Source: Uranotaenia lowii (taxonomy: Eukaryota; Arthropoda; Insecta; Diptera; Culicidae). Taken from it: a stretch of 64,000 bases of DNA. Where the stretch lies: positions 235,494,503 through 235,558,502 of the forward strand of contig NC_073692.1 of assembly GCF_029784155.1 (NCBI RefSeq). Reading direction: 5' to 3'. A program made the translations under genes and the position numbers. The notes under the pieces are model-generated. The model was not told the DNA's origin, searched no databases, and saw only the letters and a list, made by a program, of their open reading frames with translations. Position 1 is the stretch's first letter, and every line of letters starts with the position of its first letter. Positions 11,302 through 22,308 of the stretch are shown here, in pieces.

Positions 11302-12813
11302 ATCAAGGACATGAAATCCAACAAAGCGCCTGGAATCGATTGCATTCCTGCTGAAATGCTCAAAGCCGACCCTGCCTTGTCAGCACAAATGTTGCACCGT
11401 CTATTCGCTGACATTTGGGATACTGCAACATTCCCGGCCGACTGGATGCAGGGTATCCTCGTAAAGGTCCCAAAGAAAGGAGACCTAACAGAGTGCGGTA
11501 ACTGGCGTGGCATAACTTTGATCTGTACAACCCTCAAAGTACTCTGCAAAGTGATCCTGAACAGGATCCAGGAGAAAATCGACGCTACACTCCGACGGCA
11601 ACAAGCTGGATTCCGATCCGGACGATCATGTGTGGACCACATCACAACGCTACGAATAATACTGGAACAAATCAACGAATTCCAGGACTCTCTTCTGCTG
11701 GTGTTCGTTGATTTCGAAAAAGCATTTGACCGACTGAACCACGAAAACATCTGGGCTGCTCTTAGACGACGAGGGGTCCCAGAGAAACTAGTCCATCTCA
11801 TCGAAGCACAGTACGAGGCATTTTCGTGCAAGGTCTTGCACGACGGTGTCTTGTCCGATCCAATCCCGGTAACTGCTGGAGTGAGACAAGGATGTATTTT
11901 GTCACCGCTGCTTTTTCTCATCGTAATGGATGAGATCTTGACTGGATCGATTGACTGTAGACCAAACCGAGGATTGCCGTGGAATCCTTCAACCATGGAG
12001 CAACTGAACGACCTTGACCTGGCAGACGATATTGTTTTGCTCGCCCAAACACAACAAGACATGCAGAGCAAACTCGACGACCTCACCGAAAGCTCCAAGG
12101 CAGCAGGTCTCAAAATCAATGTCGGAAAGACCAAGTCGATGGAAATCAATACAGAAAATCGTTCCAATTTCGTGGTAGCTGAACAAAAGGTTGAGACAGT
12201 GGAGTGCTTTCAGTATCTTGGTAGCCAGATTACGCCTGATGGTGGGACCAAGAAGGACATCGAGACCCGGATCAGAAAAGCCCGATTTGCGTTTGCGAGT
12301 CTCCGAAACATCTGGCGGTCACGCCAGATCTCTCTACGAACTAAGATCCGAATCTTCAACTCAAACGTCAAATCCGTATTGCTGTACGGGTGTGAAACTT
12401 GGTGCACATATGCGGTGACGACGCGAAAACTGCAAGTTTTTGTGAATCGCTGCCTGCGGAACATCATCCGCGCTTGGTGGCCTGGCAACTGGATCTCAAA
12501 CGTTGAACTTCATCGCCGGTGTCATCAAAAGGCGCTAGAAATCGAGATTCGGGAACGTAAGTGGAGATGGATTGGGCACACGCTGCGAAGAGATGAAAAC
12601 GAGATTTGCAGAGAGGCGCTTGACTGGAATCCAGATGGGCATCGGAGAAGAGGCAGGCCCAAAAGCTCGTGGCGGCGAAGTCTAGCCGCTGAAATCCGCA
12701 CAGTTGACGAGAACCTCGGCTGGCAGCAAGTGAAGACGCTGGCTCCGGATCGCCAGCAGTGGAGATCTTTTATCTCAGCCCTATGCGCCGGTCAATCGGC
12801 GCTGGACCCTTAG
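11257..12813 (+). CDS. Reverse transcriptase of a 5'-truncated RTE-like non-LTR retrotransposon
   Basis: The open frame has 518 codons. Element-derived sequence begins near codon 16 (11302), because the first 15 codons come from the neighbouring direct repeat. Visible RT motifs: NKAPGIDCIPAEML (entry to the fingers), LVKVPKKGDL and NWRGITL, QAGFRSGRS, FVDFEKAFD (catalytic Asp), GVRQGCILSPLLF, and LADDIVLL (catalytic Asp pair at codons 257-258). The C-terminal part has YLGSQITPDGGT, LLYGCETW and RKWRWIGHTLRR, which I associate with RTE-type elements. The clade call is moderate. The N-terminal endonuclease and the start of the RT are missing, so this copy cannot move by itself, yet the remaining frame has no stop, which suggests a fairly recent insertion. 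Confidence 0.85.
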   Translation: MLIQSTMNTTLRFLVIKDMKSNKAPGIDCIPAEMLKADPALSAQMLHRLFADIWDTATFPADWMQGILVKVPKKGDLTECGNWRGITLICTTLKVLCKVILNRIQEKIDATLRRQQAGFRSGRSCVDHITTLRIILEQINEFQDSLLLVFVDFEKAFDRLNHENIWAALRRRGVPEKLVHLIEAQYEAFSCKVLHDGVLSDPIPVTAGVRQGCILSPLLFLIVMDEILTGSIDCRPNRGLPWNPSTMEQLNDLDLADDIVLLAQTQQDMQSKLDDLTESSKAAGLKINVGKTKSMEINTENRSNFVVAEQKVETVECFQYLGSQITPDGGTKKDIETRIRKARFAFASLRNIWRSRQISLRTKIRIFNSNVKSVLLYGCETWCTYAVTTRKLQVFVNRCLRNIIRAWWPGNWISNVELHRRCHQKALEIEIRERKWRWIGHTLRRDENEICREALDWNPDGHRRRGRPKSSWRRSLAAEIRTVDENLGWQQVKTLAPDRQQWRSFISALCAGQSALDP

Positions 12814-12830
12814 GTAGGTAGGTAGGTGGG
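11302..12830 (+). mobile_element. RTE-like LINE, 5'-truncated, ending in TAGG repeats
   Basis: The element begins abruptly inside the RT domain. Its stop codon (TAG at 12811-12813) is the first of four TAGG units, so there is almost no 3' UTR. A very short 3' end with simple tandem units fits RTE-type LINEs. No clear target-site duplication was found. Confidence 0.7.
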
Positions 12831-12835
12831 TGAGG

Positions 12836-12941
12836 AGTGCCTCCATACCGATTTTATTGCATTATTTGAGAACTATTCGATCAAATGGGACCAAATTTGG
12901 CTTGAAAGAGTATTTGGGTACGAGAAATCGGTTCTTCCAGT

Positions 12942-13011
<70 letters not shown>

Positions 13012-13450
13012 GGGAGGGGGCTCCTTTACTATTTTCAGCATAAGAGGAAAACTTATCAAGCAAATGGAATCAAATTTAGTATGGGGAGGTATTTGATTAC
13101 GAAAAATGTTACTAGGATATTTTGTGAACCCTCTGTTCTTCCAGTGTTCTCCCATACAATTTATCACATTATTCGAGGAGTTATCCAGCAAATGGAACCA
13201 AATTTGGCTTGGAAGGATATTTAAGTACGAGAAACGATTTTTTTTAATATTTAGCACTACTCCCTCCTTTTAGTAGGGTGATAGGAAGGAGAGAGGGGGG
13301 CTTCTTTACAATTTTTCGCGTAACTTTAGAGTTTATCGAGGAAATGGAACCATATTTGGCATGAGAGGTACGAGAAAAGTTGAATGCGTATTTCAGACTT
13401 CTTTCTTCTTCAATTGGGGATGTAGTTATGGAAGAGGGAAGCTCCCATAT
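12836..13450 (+). repeat. Diverged tandem array, unit roughly 150-180 bp
   Basis: About four degenerate units each contain a version of AAATGGAACCAAATTTGGC, then a GGGAGGTATTTGG/TACGAGAAA phrase, then a pyrimidine-rich CTCTTCCAGTG phrase. Related units occur at 9920, 17760 and 19580. An AG microsatellite has expanded inside the first unit. No function is evident. Confidence 0.55.
12946..13005 (+). repeat. (AG)30 microsatellite
   Basis: An uninterrupted 60-base AG dinucleotide run. It creates spurious Arg-Glu or Leu-Ser repeat frames on the two strands that should not be taken as genes. Confidence 0.95.
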
Positions 13451-13456
13451 AACAAA

Positions 13457-13683
13457 CTAGCTGACCCGGTAAACTTCGTTTTACCTTCAAATGAATAAAT
13501 CGTATAAAGGATTGACCTTTATTTAAACGTCCTTATGAAAGTCGAAAAAGGGAGATTCTTGAAACTATAATACAAACCATCTCTGACCCGAAAAATCCTC
13601 GGATACCAAATTTCACTTCATTCCGACCGTCCGTTTATACGTGATGGTGTTACAAAGAAAACGCCTCCATTTTTATACATATA
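13457..13683 (+). repeat. CTAGCTGACCCG-type interspersed repeat, copy 1
   Basis: It starts CTAGCTGACCCGGTAAAC and contains CATCTCTGACCCGAAAAATC and CGTGATGGTGTTACAAAG. The same phrases occur inverted at 19945-20235. A second copy starts directly after it at 13684. I know it only as a common arthropod repeat type and cannot assign a family. Confidence 0.6.
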
Positions 13684-13850
13684 CTAGCTGACCCGTTGTG
13701 CTTTGCTACACCTTCCGAAAATAAATGTAATTTGTAAAAATTCATTCAAGCTTAGATTTTAGAGAGCATTTGGTTTATACTTCAGAACCAACAACTTTGA
13801 AATGAGAGCTGCAGCTGCAGTTCTGAATTGCAATTCAAATATGGTATATA
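13684..13850 (+). repeat. CTAGCTGACCCG-type repeat, copy 2, 5' part
   Basis: It begins CTAGCTGACCCGTTGTGC directly after copy 1 and is interrupted by the MITE at 13851. A matching 3' end may be the stretch at 17590-17757, which ends in CAGACAGACAGACAAACATT and a TATATATAG tract. Confidence 0.45.
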
Positions 13851-14818
13851 AAGCTTAGTTCTTTTAGAAATGGGACAGTTACGAATGCCTGTATCTCAAA
13901 AACTATTCGTTTGAACGAAATAGTTTCTATGAAGAAAATGAAGGTAATGTTATGATCTTTCATGAAAAAATTTGAAAAAAACTATTTACTGTTTTTTTTT
14001 AAAGAAATTTCTACTTTATTCTTGGTATCTCCTATTGGCCGGCGCACACTTTTCTCAGTCATGGTATTGATCAGTTTCTCACACTTATACTGCGTAAAAT
14101 CTATATTTTAGGTGGCTTCACCTTCCTTCTTCAATTTCTGATACTTTTCGGTCCAATACTTCTCTTTTATAAGAAACTGGAAGCATTTCAGTGAATATAC
14201 AGTTGTTTCGAAATGAACAAATTTGATTATTTTTGATCACATTTTTTATCGTTTTTTTTGGTACCGGTTTAACAGCTTAAGAGCTTTGGAACTATCAAAA
14301 ATGGTTGTTTGAGGTTGGGTTTCAATGAGTCATCACTAGGCAACACTTTCAGCTTATCGGAGAAAATTGTTTTGGACATTTCAGCGATCTACCCTTAGTT
14401 TTTCGTTTATTGAAAATTAAAAAGGCTGGTATGAGACTTGACTTCCTTGATGACCCTTAACCGTTTTTGCCGATCATGTGCTTCACTCCAATGCTTGATT
14501 TGAGCTTTGTGGACATTATTGACAGTGTTTGCATACTTATCCGCCACAAAAACTCAGTAATTCTTTGAATAATAAACGGTTTTGTCAGCTATCAATTTGA
14601 TAATGACGAATTTTAATGGAAACTGTGCAAAATTATTTTTTTCTTTTTCTCTTGCATCGTACATATCTCAAAAACGTGTAAATTTTAAATTTTGAAAAAA
14701 ATAGGTCGAATAGTACTTTTTACAGGCAACAAAATGCTGTCAAAATTTTTAATATCCAATAACTAGTTAACGAGCTGTTAGCAAATGAAAGTGTCCCATT
14801 TCTAAAAGAACTAAGCTT
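13851..14818. mobile_element. MITE with AAGCTTAGT inverted ends, copy B
   Basis: The termini AAGCTTAGTTCTTTTAGAAA and TTTCTAAAAGAACTAAGCTT are near-perfect inverses. TA duplications lie at 13849-13850 and 14819-14820. It shares subterminal and internal sequence with copy A at 8685-9898, for example CGATCATGTG followed by TTCACTCCAATGCTTG. It is 968 bp long and non-coding. Confidence 0.75.
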
Positions 14819-15656
14819 TATTATTTACTGAAACTTGATCTCTAAACTCATTCTTCAAGATCTGAAATTTGTACTCTGTACCCAAAAAAAACTTTTGAAA
14901 TATAGTCCCTTCTTTGAAAAGCTCTTTATTTTAAATTTACATGGGAGCTCTTCTTTTTCAATTTTGTCCCCCACCGCTTGAAAAAGGAAGGCTGACTAAT
15001 CTGACTGGAGTTTACATAAATTTCTAATTGAAAGAAAAAGATTTGCATATTGGAATTTATTGCAAATTGTACTTTATGGAGATAGAATTTTTAAAACCGA
15101 TTAATAGCGTGAATCGAGACAGTTTTTCTAGTATAATCCTAATATTCTGTATTATGAGCACTTCCAGCTCCTGATAAGCTTTAGATGGGGTATTTTTTGG
15201 AGATGAAAAAATAAGCTATAGAAATTTTAAAAAACAATGAAAAAGATTTTTAATAATCATTTTCAAACAGCTTTTTTTTATCATCCTCGCCTACGAAGCA
15301 GTTTGAATATCTTTCCTTTTTGCGCCAAAATTATGTTAAAAAAATGTTTCGCCATATTCCAAACTCGTGGACATGAGACATTATAGCTTGAAGTTTTCCC
15401 AAACAGCACTTATCATGGTTATGAAAACTATATTAAATTAGTTATGTATTAAATACAGTGCAAATTACCTTTTTTTAAATAAATTTACTACGGCAAAAAA
15501 TATAAATATTTAAAAAAATATCAGTTGCATCAATAAATAAGTTCTCAGCGTTTTTATTATTTTCTCATTGAAAGTCAAATATTCAAAAATGTTGGCAAAA
15601 ACAAATTTCTAAGTTTACATTTGTCCCGTATATTGGGGCAAGTGTCAATGCTAACC
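14819..15656. other. AT-rich non-coding stretch
   Basis: No gene, transposon end or structured repeat was recognised. Confidence 0.4.
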
Positions 15657-16199
15657 CGATCAGGAGAGCATATCAAAATAATAACTCAAACATATCTCAC
15701 CAAGATATTTACATCTGATTCAGTTATAATTAAGTACTCCAAAGTACAAGTACTCCTTTTTTTGATATACGTACAACTTTTTCTGAAACACGGACATCGA
15801 AGTCAACGGCCCAAACCGTACATTACTGTGTTTCGCTCAACAGATCCATAAAATTGAGTCCAATTTTATGGAATCCAAAAATGGGGCATGGTTTTAGCAA
15901 ATAATGTGGTTTATTGACATCCCACTAGAATATTTTCTCGTAGCACTCATATCTTGATAAGTTATAATGTTGATAGGTTTTGTTCTGCCCAATATCAAAC
16001 TATGCTATCTGAACGAGATATAATCTTGAAAGGAGCATATCTGAAATTGATATAATTTAGCTATGACCGCATAGATTTTTTTATATAATTTGAGATATTT
16101 TAACATCCTACGGGTACTGATTAATAATAAATTTAGATAGGAAAAAATTAGTATCAAAATATCTCATCTTGATATAATTTAGTTTTTCCCTCCTGATCG
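15657..16199. mobile_element. Possible MITE with CGATCAGGAG inverted ends
   Basis: The left end reads CGATCAGGAGAGCATATC. The reverse complement of the right end reads CGATCAGGAGGGAAAAAC. The interior is rich in ATATCTTGATA-like strings and is non-coding. No target duplication was found, so the limits are tentative. Confidence 0.35.
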
Positions 16200-16859
16200 A
16201 GAAGCTTATTTTCAGATGCGCCAGAGTAATGGCTTTAAAATGGATTTAATACGTTTTCCTGTTTTTCGTTCTGTCGAATTTCACTGATATATCTGCAGTA
16301 TTCCTGCAGTATAAATTTATGTTTATTACTCCATTTTTAACGAATGCTGTTCAAAAAGAATGACCTTCATTAACAAAAACATTTAAGAATTTTCAATATC
16401 CGCTTCAGTTTCAACATTCGGAATACCCCTTCTGGTCTTTCCAACATATTGAATCATTTTGAAGATGAATTTCTTCAAAGTTCGACGTCTGCCCTTGCCC
16501 TGCCCGTGTAAGTTGACAGGAGGGAATATTGTTTTAAGGGTATACTAAAAATTTCTTGAATATCAGTTCTAAAGTCTCGCTTTTCGAAAACGAAGCGGAT
16601 GGAAAGTCTCTTTTATGCAGTCATGTAACACAAAAACACTTTTCATGTAAAGTACGTACTTGAATTTGAATGTAAGCAAAAAGTGCGAGGGTTTTTTCAG
16701 AGTTATTTAAAATAAAAAGCTCCTATTTTCATGTCTAGATTCGTTTCAGTTGTATATTTAGGCCGAAGTAACAATTTCTAGAAGAAAACATAATTTTTTA
16801 TTTTTTTAACAGAAAAAGTTGAACGTTTGAACATGTTCTAATATTCCCAGAATGAAAAG
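16200..16859. other. Non-coding stretch
   Basis: No gene or repeat boundary was recognised. Confidence 0.4.
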
Positions 16860-17590
16860 TCGAATGCTCCCTACATTAACACAAACTAAATATGGAGGTA
16901 TTTTTGCAAATCTTTCAATTGGTTTTGATTCGATTGATAAAATACCAATCCGTGTCACATCTAGGCGTCATTTATTACCACGTGAAATTAAGCAAGAAAA
17001 AAACACATCTAGGTTGCATATCGCCCCCACGTGCATAAGAAACATAGGTACATACTTGGTTGAGAAACAGGCGCCTTATTGTTAAATTTTTCCAGCGATC
17101 AATGAACAGTAACAGTATGCTTTAGTTACTATCCATTTGCGACGACGACGTGTGCTTGACCATAGAGACGAAAAACAAACCCCTCAGACAAAAGAAAATC
17201 TCTTGAAATGGATGCCATAACTTTTCAATTTCAGATTTTGGCAAAAAAAAATGTAGGCATATGTTTTATTCGATCGGCAAAATGTCAATCTGGGTCTCAT
17301 CTAGGTGTCATTCATAACCATGTGCTGTACAAATGAGCTAGGAATCAAGTAGAAAAAAAAATCACATCAAGGCTTCATATCGCCACCCCTTGCATTGAAA
17401 ACATTCTTGGTTGAGAAATACGCGCCAAAATATTCCCACTGATCAGTATGCTATGCCATGGTTACTATCCTTTTGCGACGTTGGCTCGCGACGCCTCGAC
17501 CTTGGAGACGAAAAACAAACCGCCCAAAGGAAGAAAAAATCTCGAGAAAATGGATGTCATGACTTTAATTTGTTTCGAAAAACTACATAT
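16860..17590 (+). repeat. Two-copy tandem duplication, period about 334 bp
   Basis: Phrases recur in order: ACATCTAGG...CATATCGCC, then GGTTGAGAAA, then GTTACTATCC (near 17126 and 17460), then GAGACGAAAAACAAACC. The copies are diverged, with differing insertions. No conserved open frame spans both. Confidence 0.55.
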
Positions 17591-17757
17591 TTTGTATGGA
17601 AGCCCCCCCTCTCTTAAGTCGGATGGAGTTTTGACAATTACAGAAACCATCCCCGGCCTCAAAAACCCTCAGATGCCAATTTTGACGATGATCGGTTCAG
17701 TAGTTTTCGAGTCTATAGGGAACAGACAGACAGACAAACATTCATTTTTATATATAG
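17591..17757 (+). repeat. 3' end of an interspersed repeat
   Basis: It contains AACAGACAGACAGACAAACA followed by TTCATTTTTATATATAGAT, a typical 3' end of the CTAGCTGACCCG repeat class in arthropods. A further AAATTTGATATGGGAAGG unit related to 12836-13450 follows at about 17760-18000. Confidence 0.45.
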
Positions 17758-18134
17758 ATAAGATGGAACCAAATATGACATGGGTAATACTTTGGGTACG
17801 AGAAATGGTTCTGTGATTATTTGAAACAGCATCCTTCATCCAGGGAGTACACAGGAAGTGAGGAGAGGGCCCAAATACAATTTTGTTGGTATAACTGGAA
17901 AAGTTATTAAGCAAACAGAATCAAATTTGATATGGGAAGGTATTTAAATAAGTGATATGTTTCTATGAATGTTACAGACCCTTCTGCCTTGCAGTGTGGA
18001 GCCAATTTTGATATTTCAGGATTTTTAATTATGAATGAATGGGATCCCTATAGTGTATACCATTTTCCAGCAGTTGCAGATCGGAAGGAGAAAAGGTGCT
18101 TCCTTACAAGTTTTTTAGCATAAATTGAATACTA

Positions 18135-18446
18135 GACTAGTTCACTTTTCAGCTTTTTTGCAGATCAAAGACGAACTCATATTAGTTGTTCCTCATGCAT
18201 TTTCGAGTGGTTTACCAAATTTGGAGTCTATGCATCCTAGAATTATCGTTTTATATTAACAGGGGCTTGCTAGAAATATCATAAGGGGATTTTTAAGAAT
18301 AATTGACTTTTTCACCAGAACTCATTGCGCAGAATAAAGATTAGTTCAAAAGATCTCAAATTTGGCAGAAATACTTGAAAATGCTTGAGTAACAACCCGT
18401 ATGAGTCCGACTTTGATCTGCAAAAAAGGCGAAAAGTGAACTAGTC
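18135..18446. mobile_element. Short foldback MITE, GACTAGTTCAC ends
   Basis: The left end GACTAGTTCACTTTTC and right end GAAAAGTGAACTAGTC are inverse, and the arms pair for roughly 90 bp with mismatches. TA duplications lie at 18133-18134 and 18447-18448. The start GACTnAGT resembles the MITE at 51698-52074. Confidence 0.7.
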
Positions 18447-18448
18447 TA

Positions 18449-19569
18449 TTGGGTACTTATTTAGGAATAAAGACCATATATTGCGGTTACTGGGAAAATT
18501 TCTAATCGCGCGACGGTAGCCTTCCGTGCGGTAGGCTAACCGGAGCAGTAAACACAGTTAAAAAAATCACTCTAACTCACTAATTTCATTGAAAAGTTAA
18601 GAAGTAAATTCTTGAATCAATCTTCAAATCATTATTTTTCAAGAGAGAACAAAACATGAAGTCATCGGAATGAAATATTATTATTCGTAGTATTCATTGA
18701 GATTGAATTAATTACGAGCGTTAAAATCCCAGACAAAACAAAAAACAATCTACATTAATGAAAACACATTTTTCCATAGCCTGAGAATTAACGAATTTGG
18801 CATGACGAAGATTTTTGATACGATAAATGCGTCTTTGATACTTTATATGCTGGTCGAATTCAATTATGTTGTCGTTAAAATGTAACAAATCGTATATGAG
18901 AAGTTAAAAAAAGGAGTTGTGTACGGTGAATAATCTATTATAGGAAATCATACCATTCGCATCGCAAAAAAATTGGACTGCGCACTCATAACTGCGAAAT
19001 TTGTGCGATCTGTCAAATCAGTATAAAATCTGATGGTTTTCTACACGCTAACCGCTTTTCAGTTAAACTTTAGACGGATAACTCCGACTGCTAAACATAG
19101 CACGAGATCCAACATTCAATGAATGATCGCTACCGTGTCGTCGAACTCTAAACTTATTTAAACAACTACAGGTTTTCATTTTTTTTTCGTGAATTTGTCC
19201 GCTGATTGATCCCATCGCAAACAGGTTTTTTTATTATTGGTTTTTCCGTGATTTTGACCGCTGATTGACCAATCTCAAGCAAACACAATTTTTTGTTTTA
19301 TAATCTGATAATAATATTTGGTATACATGTTTGTTTGAAAACTTTTTAATAAAACATCTTTCAATGTTTTCCGCTTGTTCATCCGATTTAATTTCAGTCG
19401 ATAAATAATCCTTATGTAGAACAATGCTCATTTTTTTCTTGAATACTGTAATTTTTTTTTACAGTGGTACCCTACGGGAGCCCAAATCAGCTATCGCAGA
19501 AATAGAAAAAAAGAGTGGATCAGCAATAATATGAGAGCGGTTGCTTGCGTACGGATAATTTGAAACTCT
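18449..19569. other. Non-coding stretch
   Basis: No gene was recognised. A 65-codon minus-strand frame at 19234-19431 has no domain. Confidence 0.4.
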
Positions 19570-19720
19570 CACTTTAATCTCGAAAGTTTATCAAACAAAT
19601 GGAACGAAATGTGACGTTATTTAGAAACTTGAAATGTGTCGATAGTAGTTCGTGAGCTCTTCCCGCATTGGAAGGGGGAAGGGGTGAGGAATCCGTAAAA
19701 GTAAAAACATACATTTTGGC
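19570..19720 (+). repeat. Isolated unit of the AAATGGAAC repeat
   Basis: It contains AAACAAATGGAACGAAATG and a GGAAGGGGGAAGGGG tract, matching the unit structure at 12836-13450. Confidence 0.4.
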
Positions 19721-19944
19721 ATAATTTAAGATAAGAAGCTTATAAAAACAGAGCTTAAACTCCAGATCTTTGAACACTAATTATCAAGTTCCAGAAAATT
19801 AGATTGAATCATCTTTAAAGTACAATTCAAGACTCCAGTTGAAGCTATCACTTCAAAGCGGTTACTTCCGAATTATGTTTAAATTTGATATTAAATGATT
19901 CCAACGACAAAATTGAAATAATTTCCTTAAATTTAATTTATTTT

Positions 19945-20235
19945 TGGAAGGTATAGCAAAACACACCGAAGCATTTTCTTCGTAACACCATCACGTATAA
20001 CCGGACTGTCGGAATAAAGTGAAATTTGGTATCTGAGGGGTTTTCGGGTCAGAGATGGTTTGTATAAAAGTTTAAAGAATCTCACTTTTTATGGAAGGGG
20101 GGTCCCCATACAAAATTATCTCTTCTTCTTATCTTATACATAAATATAAAATTTGGTTCCGAGGATGAAGTTAAACATTTATAACGATTTAATAATTTAA
20201 AGGTAAAACGAAGTTTACCGTGTCAGCTAGTAATA
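19945..20235 (-). repeat. CTAGCTGACCCG-type repeat, copy 3, inverted
   Basis: The reverse complement begins CTAGCTGACACGGTAAACTT and includes CCATCTCTGACCCGAAAACC and TACGTGATGGTGTTACGAAG, as in copy 1 at 13457. A hairpin with arms AATACCT/TGTATCAG lies just beyond, at 20232-20272. Confidence 0.6.
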
Positions 20236-20339
20236 CCTATGTATCAGAATATTCGTCTGATACAAAGGTATTACATAAACTGAGAGTGAATGAATGCAAA
20301 GTAAAATTTCATAAGAACATGGCGCGGTAAAAGTTCCTA

Positions 20340-20525
20340 ACTCCCCAAAGAACGCCACTCAAGGACGATTTTTTTGATAATGTTGTTGATATGAAGACTC
20401 CAGCAAAGTGTTTCATCCAGTGTCAATATCAGATATTTGAAGTAATCAACTTTTTCAATTATAGAAATTGCAAAAGGAAGGTGACTACTGCTGGATATAA
20501 CTCTCCAGGACGAGCGAAAAATCAT
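20340..20525 (-). pseudogene. Fragment of a non-LTR reverse transcriptase
   Basis: The 62-codon frame contains VDYFKYLILTLDETLCWSLH followed by INNIIKK, which matches the region after the RT catalytic core of Jockey/I-type LINEs (F-K-Y-L-G, L-D, W-x-x-H-I). Nothing upstream or downstream continues the domain, so this is a short relic. The clade is not assigned. Confidence 0.5.
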
Positions 20526-22308
20526 GTTTTCTGTTTTCTGTATGTTTAAAATTAGCAGGTTATTGTTGAAGAGTCCCTAATTTTTTTCCGTTTGTTTAAC
20601 TATAACTTTTGAGCAATTCTCAGAAGCATATTTGTCCTAATTAAGTATAGTCTTAAAAAATACATTTTATCTCTGGAGCCACTAGATAAAATAATGATTG
20701 GAAAGAAACTGTGCCAACAAAATTACTTCCAAAAAACTAAAACAACTATGCCGTTTCAGTTCCACGAATCTTCATAATATTTACACGAGACAAAATGCTT
20801 CTCCAAATTAGATAATCCACGATTACACAATGCCAAAAAGGCAATTCCTGGTTCCAAGAAACAATTCTCGTTCGCTGAGCAGATTGTGTTCCTTAGAATT
20901 GACGTCGCTCTTCAAACAAACCACCATAACACTAACAACGACAACAAGTTTGGGCAGAACATTTTCCTCAATGACATCCAGTTGTGGAAGGAGGGAGGGA
21001 GGCATTATTATGAATGAACTGGCGCCTCACCAAAAACAACAAAATTCATCCAGCCTCCCCCCATATTGATCATTGTATTAAAGGCATTTACTTATCAGCA
21101 AGCAAAACAACATGACGAAGTAAAATCTCCCACGATCGCTAGCGTTGATTTGGTTTTGGCGAAAGAAGGTGCAAGGCGAAGGACGGACACTAACGAAAAC
21201 AACAAAAACAAAACGAATAAGCCCCATCCGGCCAAAAGCCGTCAACCAAAATCGCCCAGCATCCCTCGTTCAAACAACACTAGGTCGGTATGAATGGGGA
21301 GCAATTTCTTTCGTGTGTAGGTAGGTATGTGGAACTTTGGAAACAGCAAAGGGGCTGATTCGATGGGTGGCAAACAGTTGGTAGCTCACCGATGGCCATG
21401 TGTTCGATCGGCTTTTCCGAAGTCGGTTGCTCTCGTTCTGATTTTCCCGCGGGGCACTCGGAGAGCTGAGAGTTTGAATGGGAGAGACAGCTTTTGGTCA
21501 ACGGCGAGTGGCAGACTTTTCAAATTGTTTGTAAATGTATCAACTGACGTAACCGGTAAGAAGAACTTGGGAAAATGTTAAAGTTTTCCTTTAAAATGCT
21601 GCATGTCGAATTATCATTCTGGCACATTTTTGGGAAAAAAATACTAATGCTCACATGTACAGGACGTCAGAGACTGACATAGAGTTACATGAATAAGCAA
21701 CTCAAATGAATTCTGAGGACAATTCATAGCGAAAGTGCCTCACGCAACTTGGAGCGAAATTTCATTCAAAAATTCACTGAGAAATGTATCAAATTCACAA
21801 AAAGTAAAATGAGGGCAAAAAAGTTAACAACATTCAAAATTTGAGCGTTAAACACGTGGTTTTGCGCGCATTCTGTTCCAATTATGTTTGTTTTTTTTTT
21901 ATTTAATTCTGGAAAGTTAGTGAAATATAACAAAATATTTATAGTCATCCGAATGTGCATATAAGTAGGAAAACGAGAAGCTGCTGTTTCATCAGACTGT
22001 GCAGGCTGGTGAAAAATTACAAGTTTCACGCAGATTCGATAAATCCTTCTGTTTCTAAGAACTTCAGTGAACTTTTCACCTGAGAAAACAATCAATCGAA
22101 ACTAGATGTTAGCTTTTTTTAGAAATATTGTCATTGGTCATCATATCCCACTGGTGCATCTTGTAAGTCCTCTTTAAAAAACAATAGTTGCTGGTATTTT
22201 GTTTTTTTTTTTAACAATCTGTGTCCATGATCAATTGCTCCATAAGCATGTATTCAATTAAACAAAGTGCGCATATAAAAAGAAGCGGACAGGTGTTCGT
22301 CACTGAGC
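20526..22308. other. Non-coding stretch, partly GC-richer and unique
   Basis: The part at about 20820-21590 is GC-richer and looks single-copy. Its open frames of 60-84 codons are low-complexity (Lys/Asn/Pro or Arg/Ser) without domains. It may be regulatory or an unrecognised exon. Nothing is recognised at 21590-22308. Confidence 0.35.

Noticed and set aside
11163..12167. 334-codon open frame on the minus strand
   Set aside because: It is antisense to the reverse transcriptase frame, which has clear catalytic motifs.
12862..13257. Leu-Ser repeat protein frame
   Set aside because: Produced by the AG microsatellite inside a tandem repeat.
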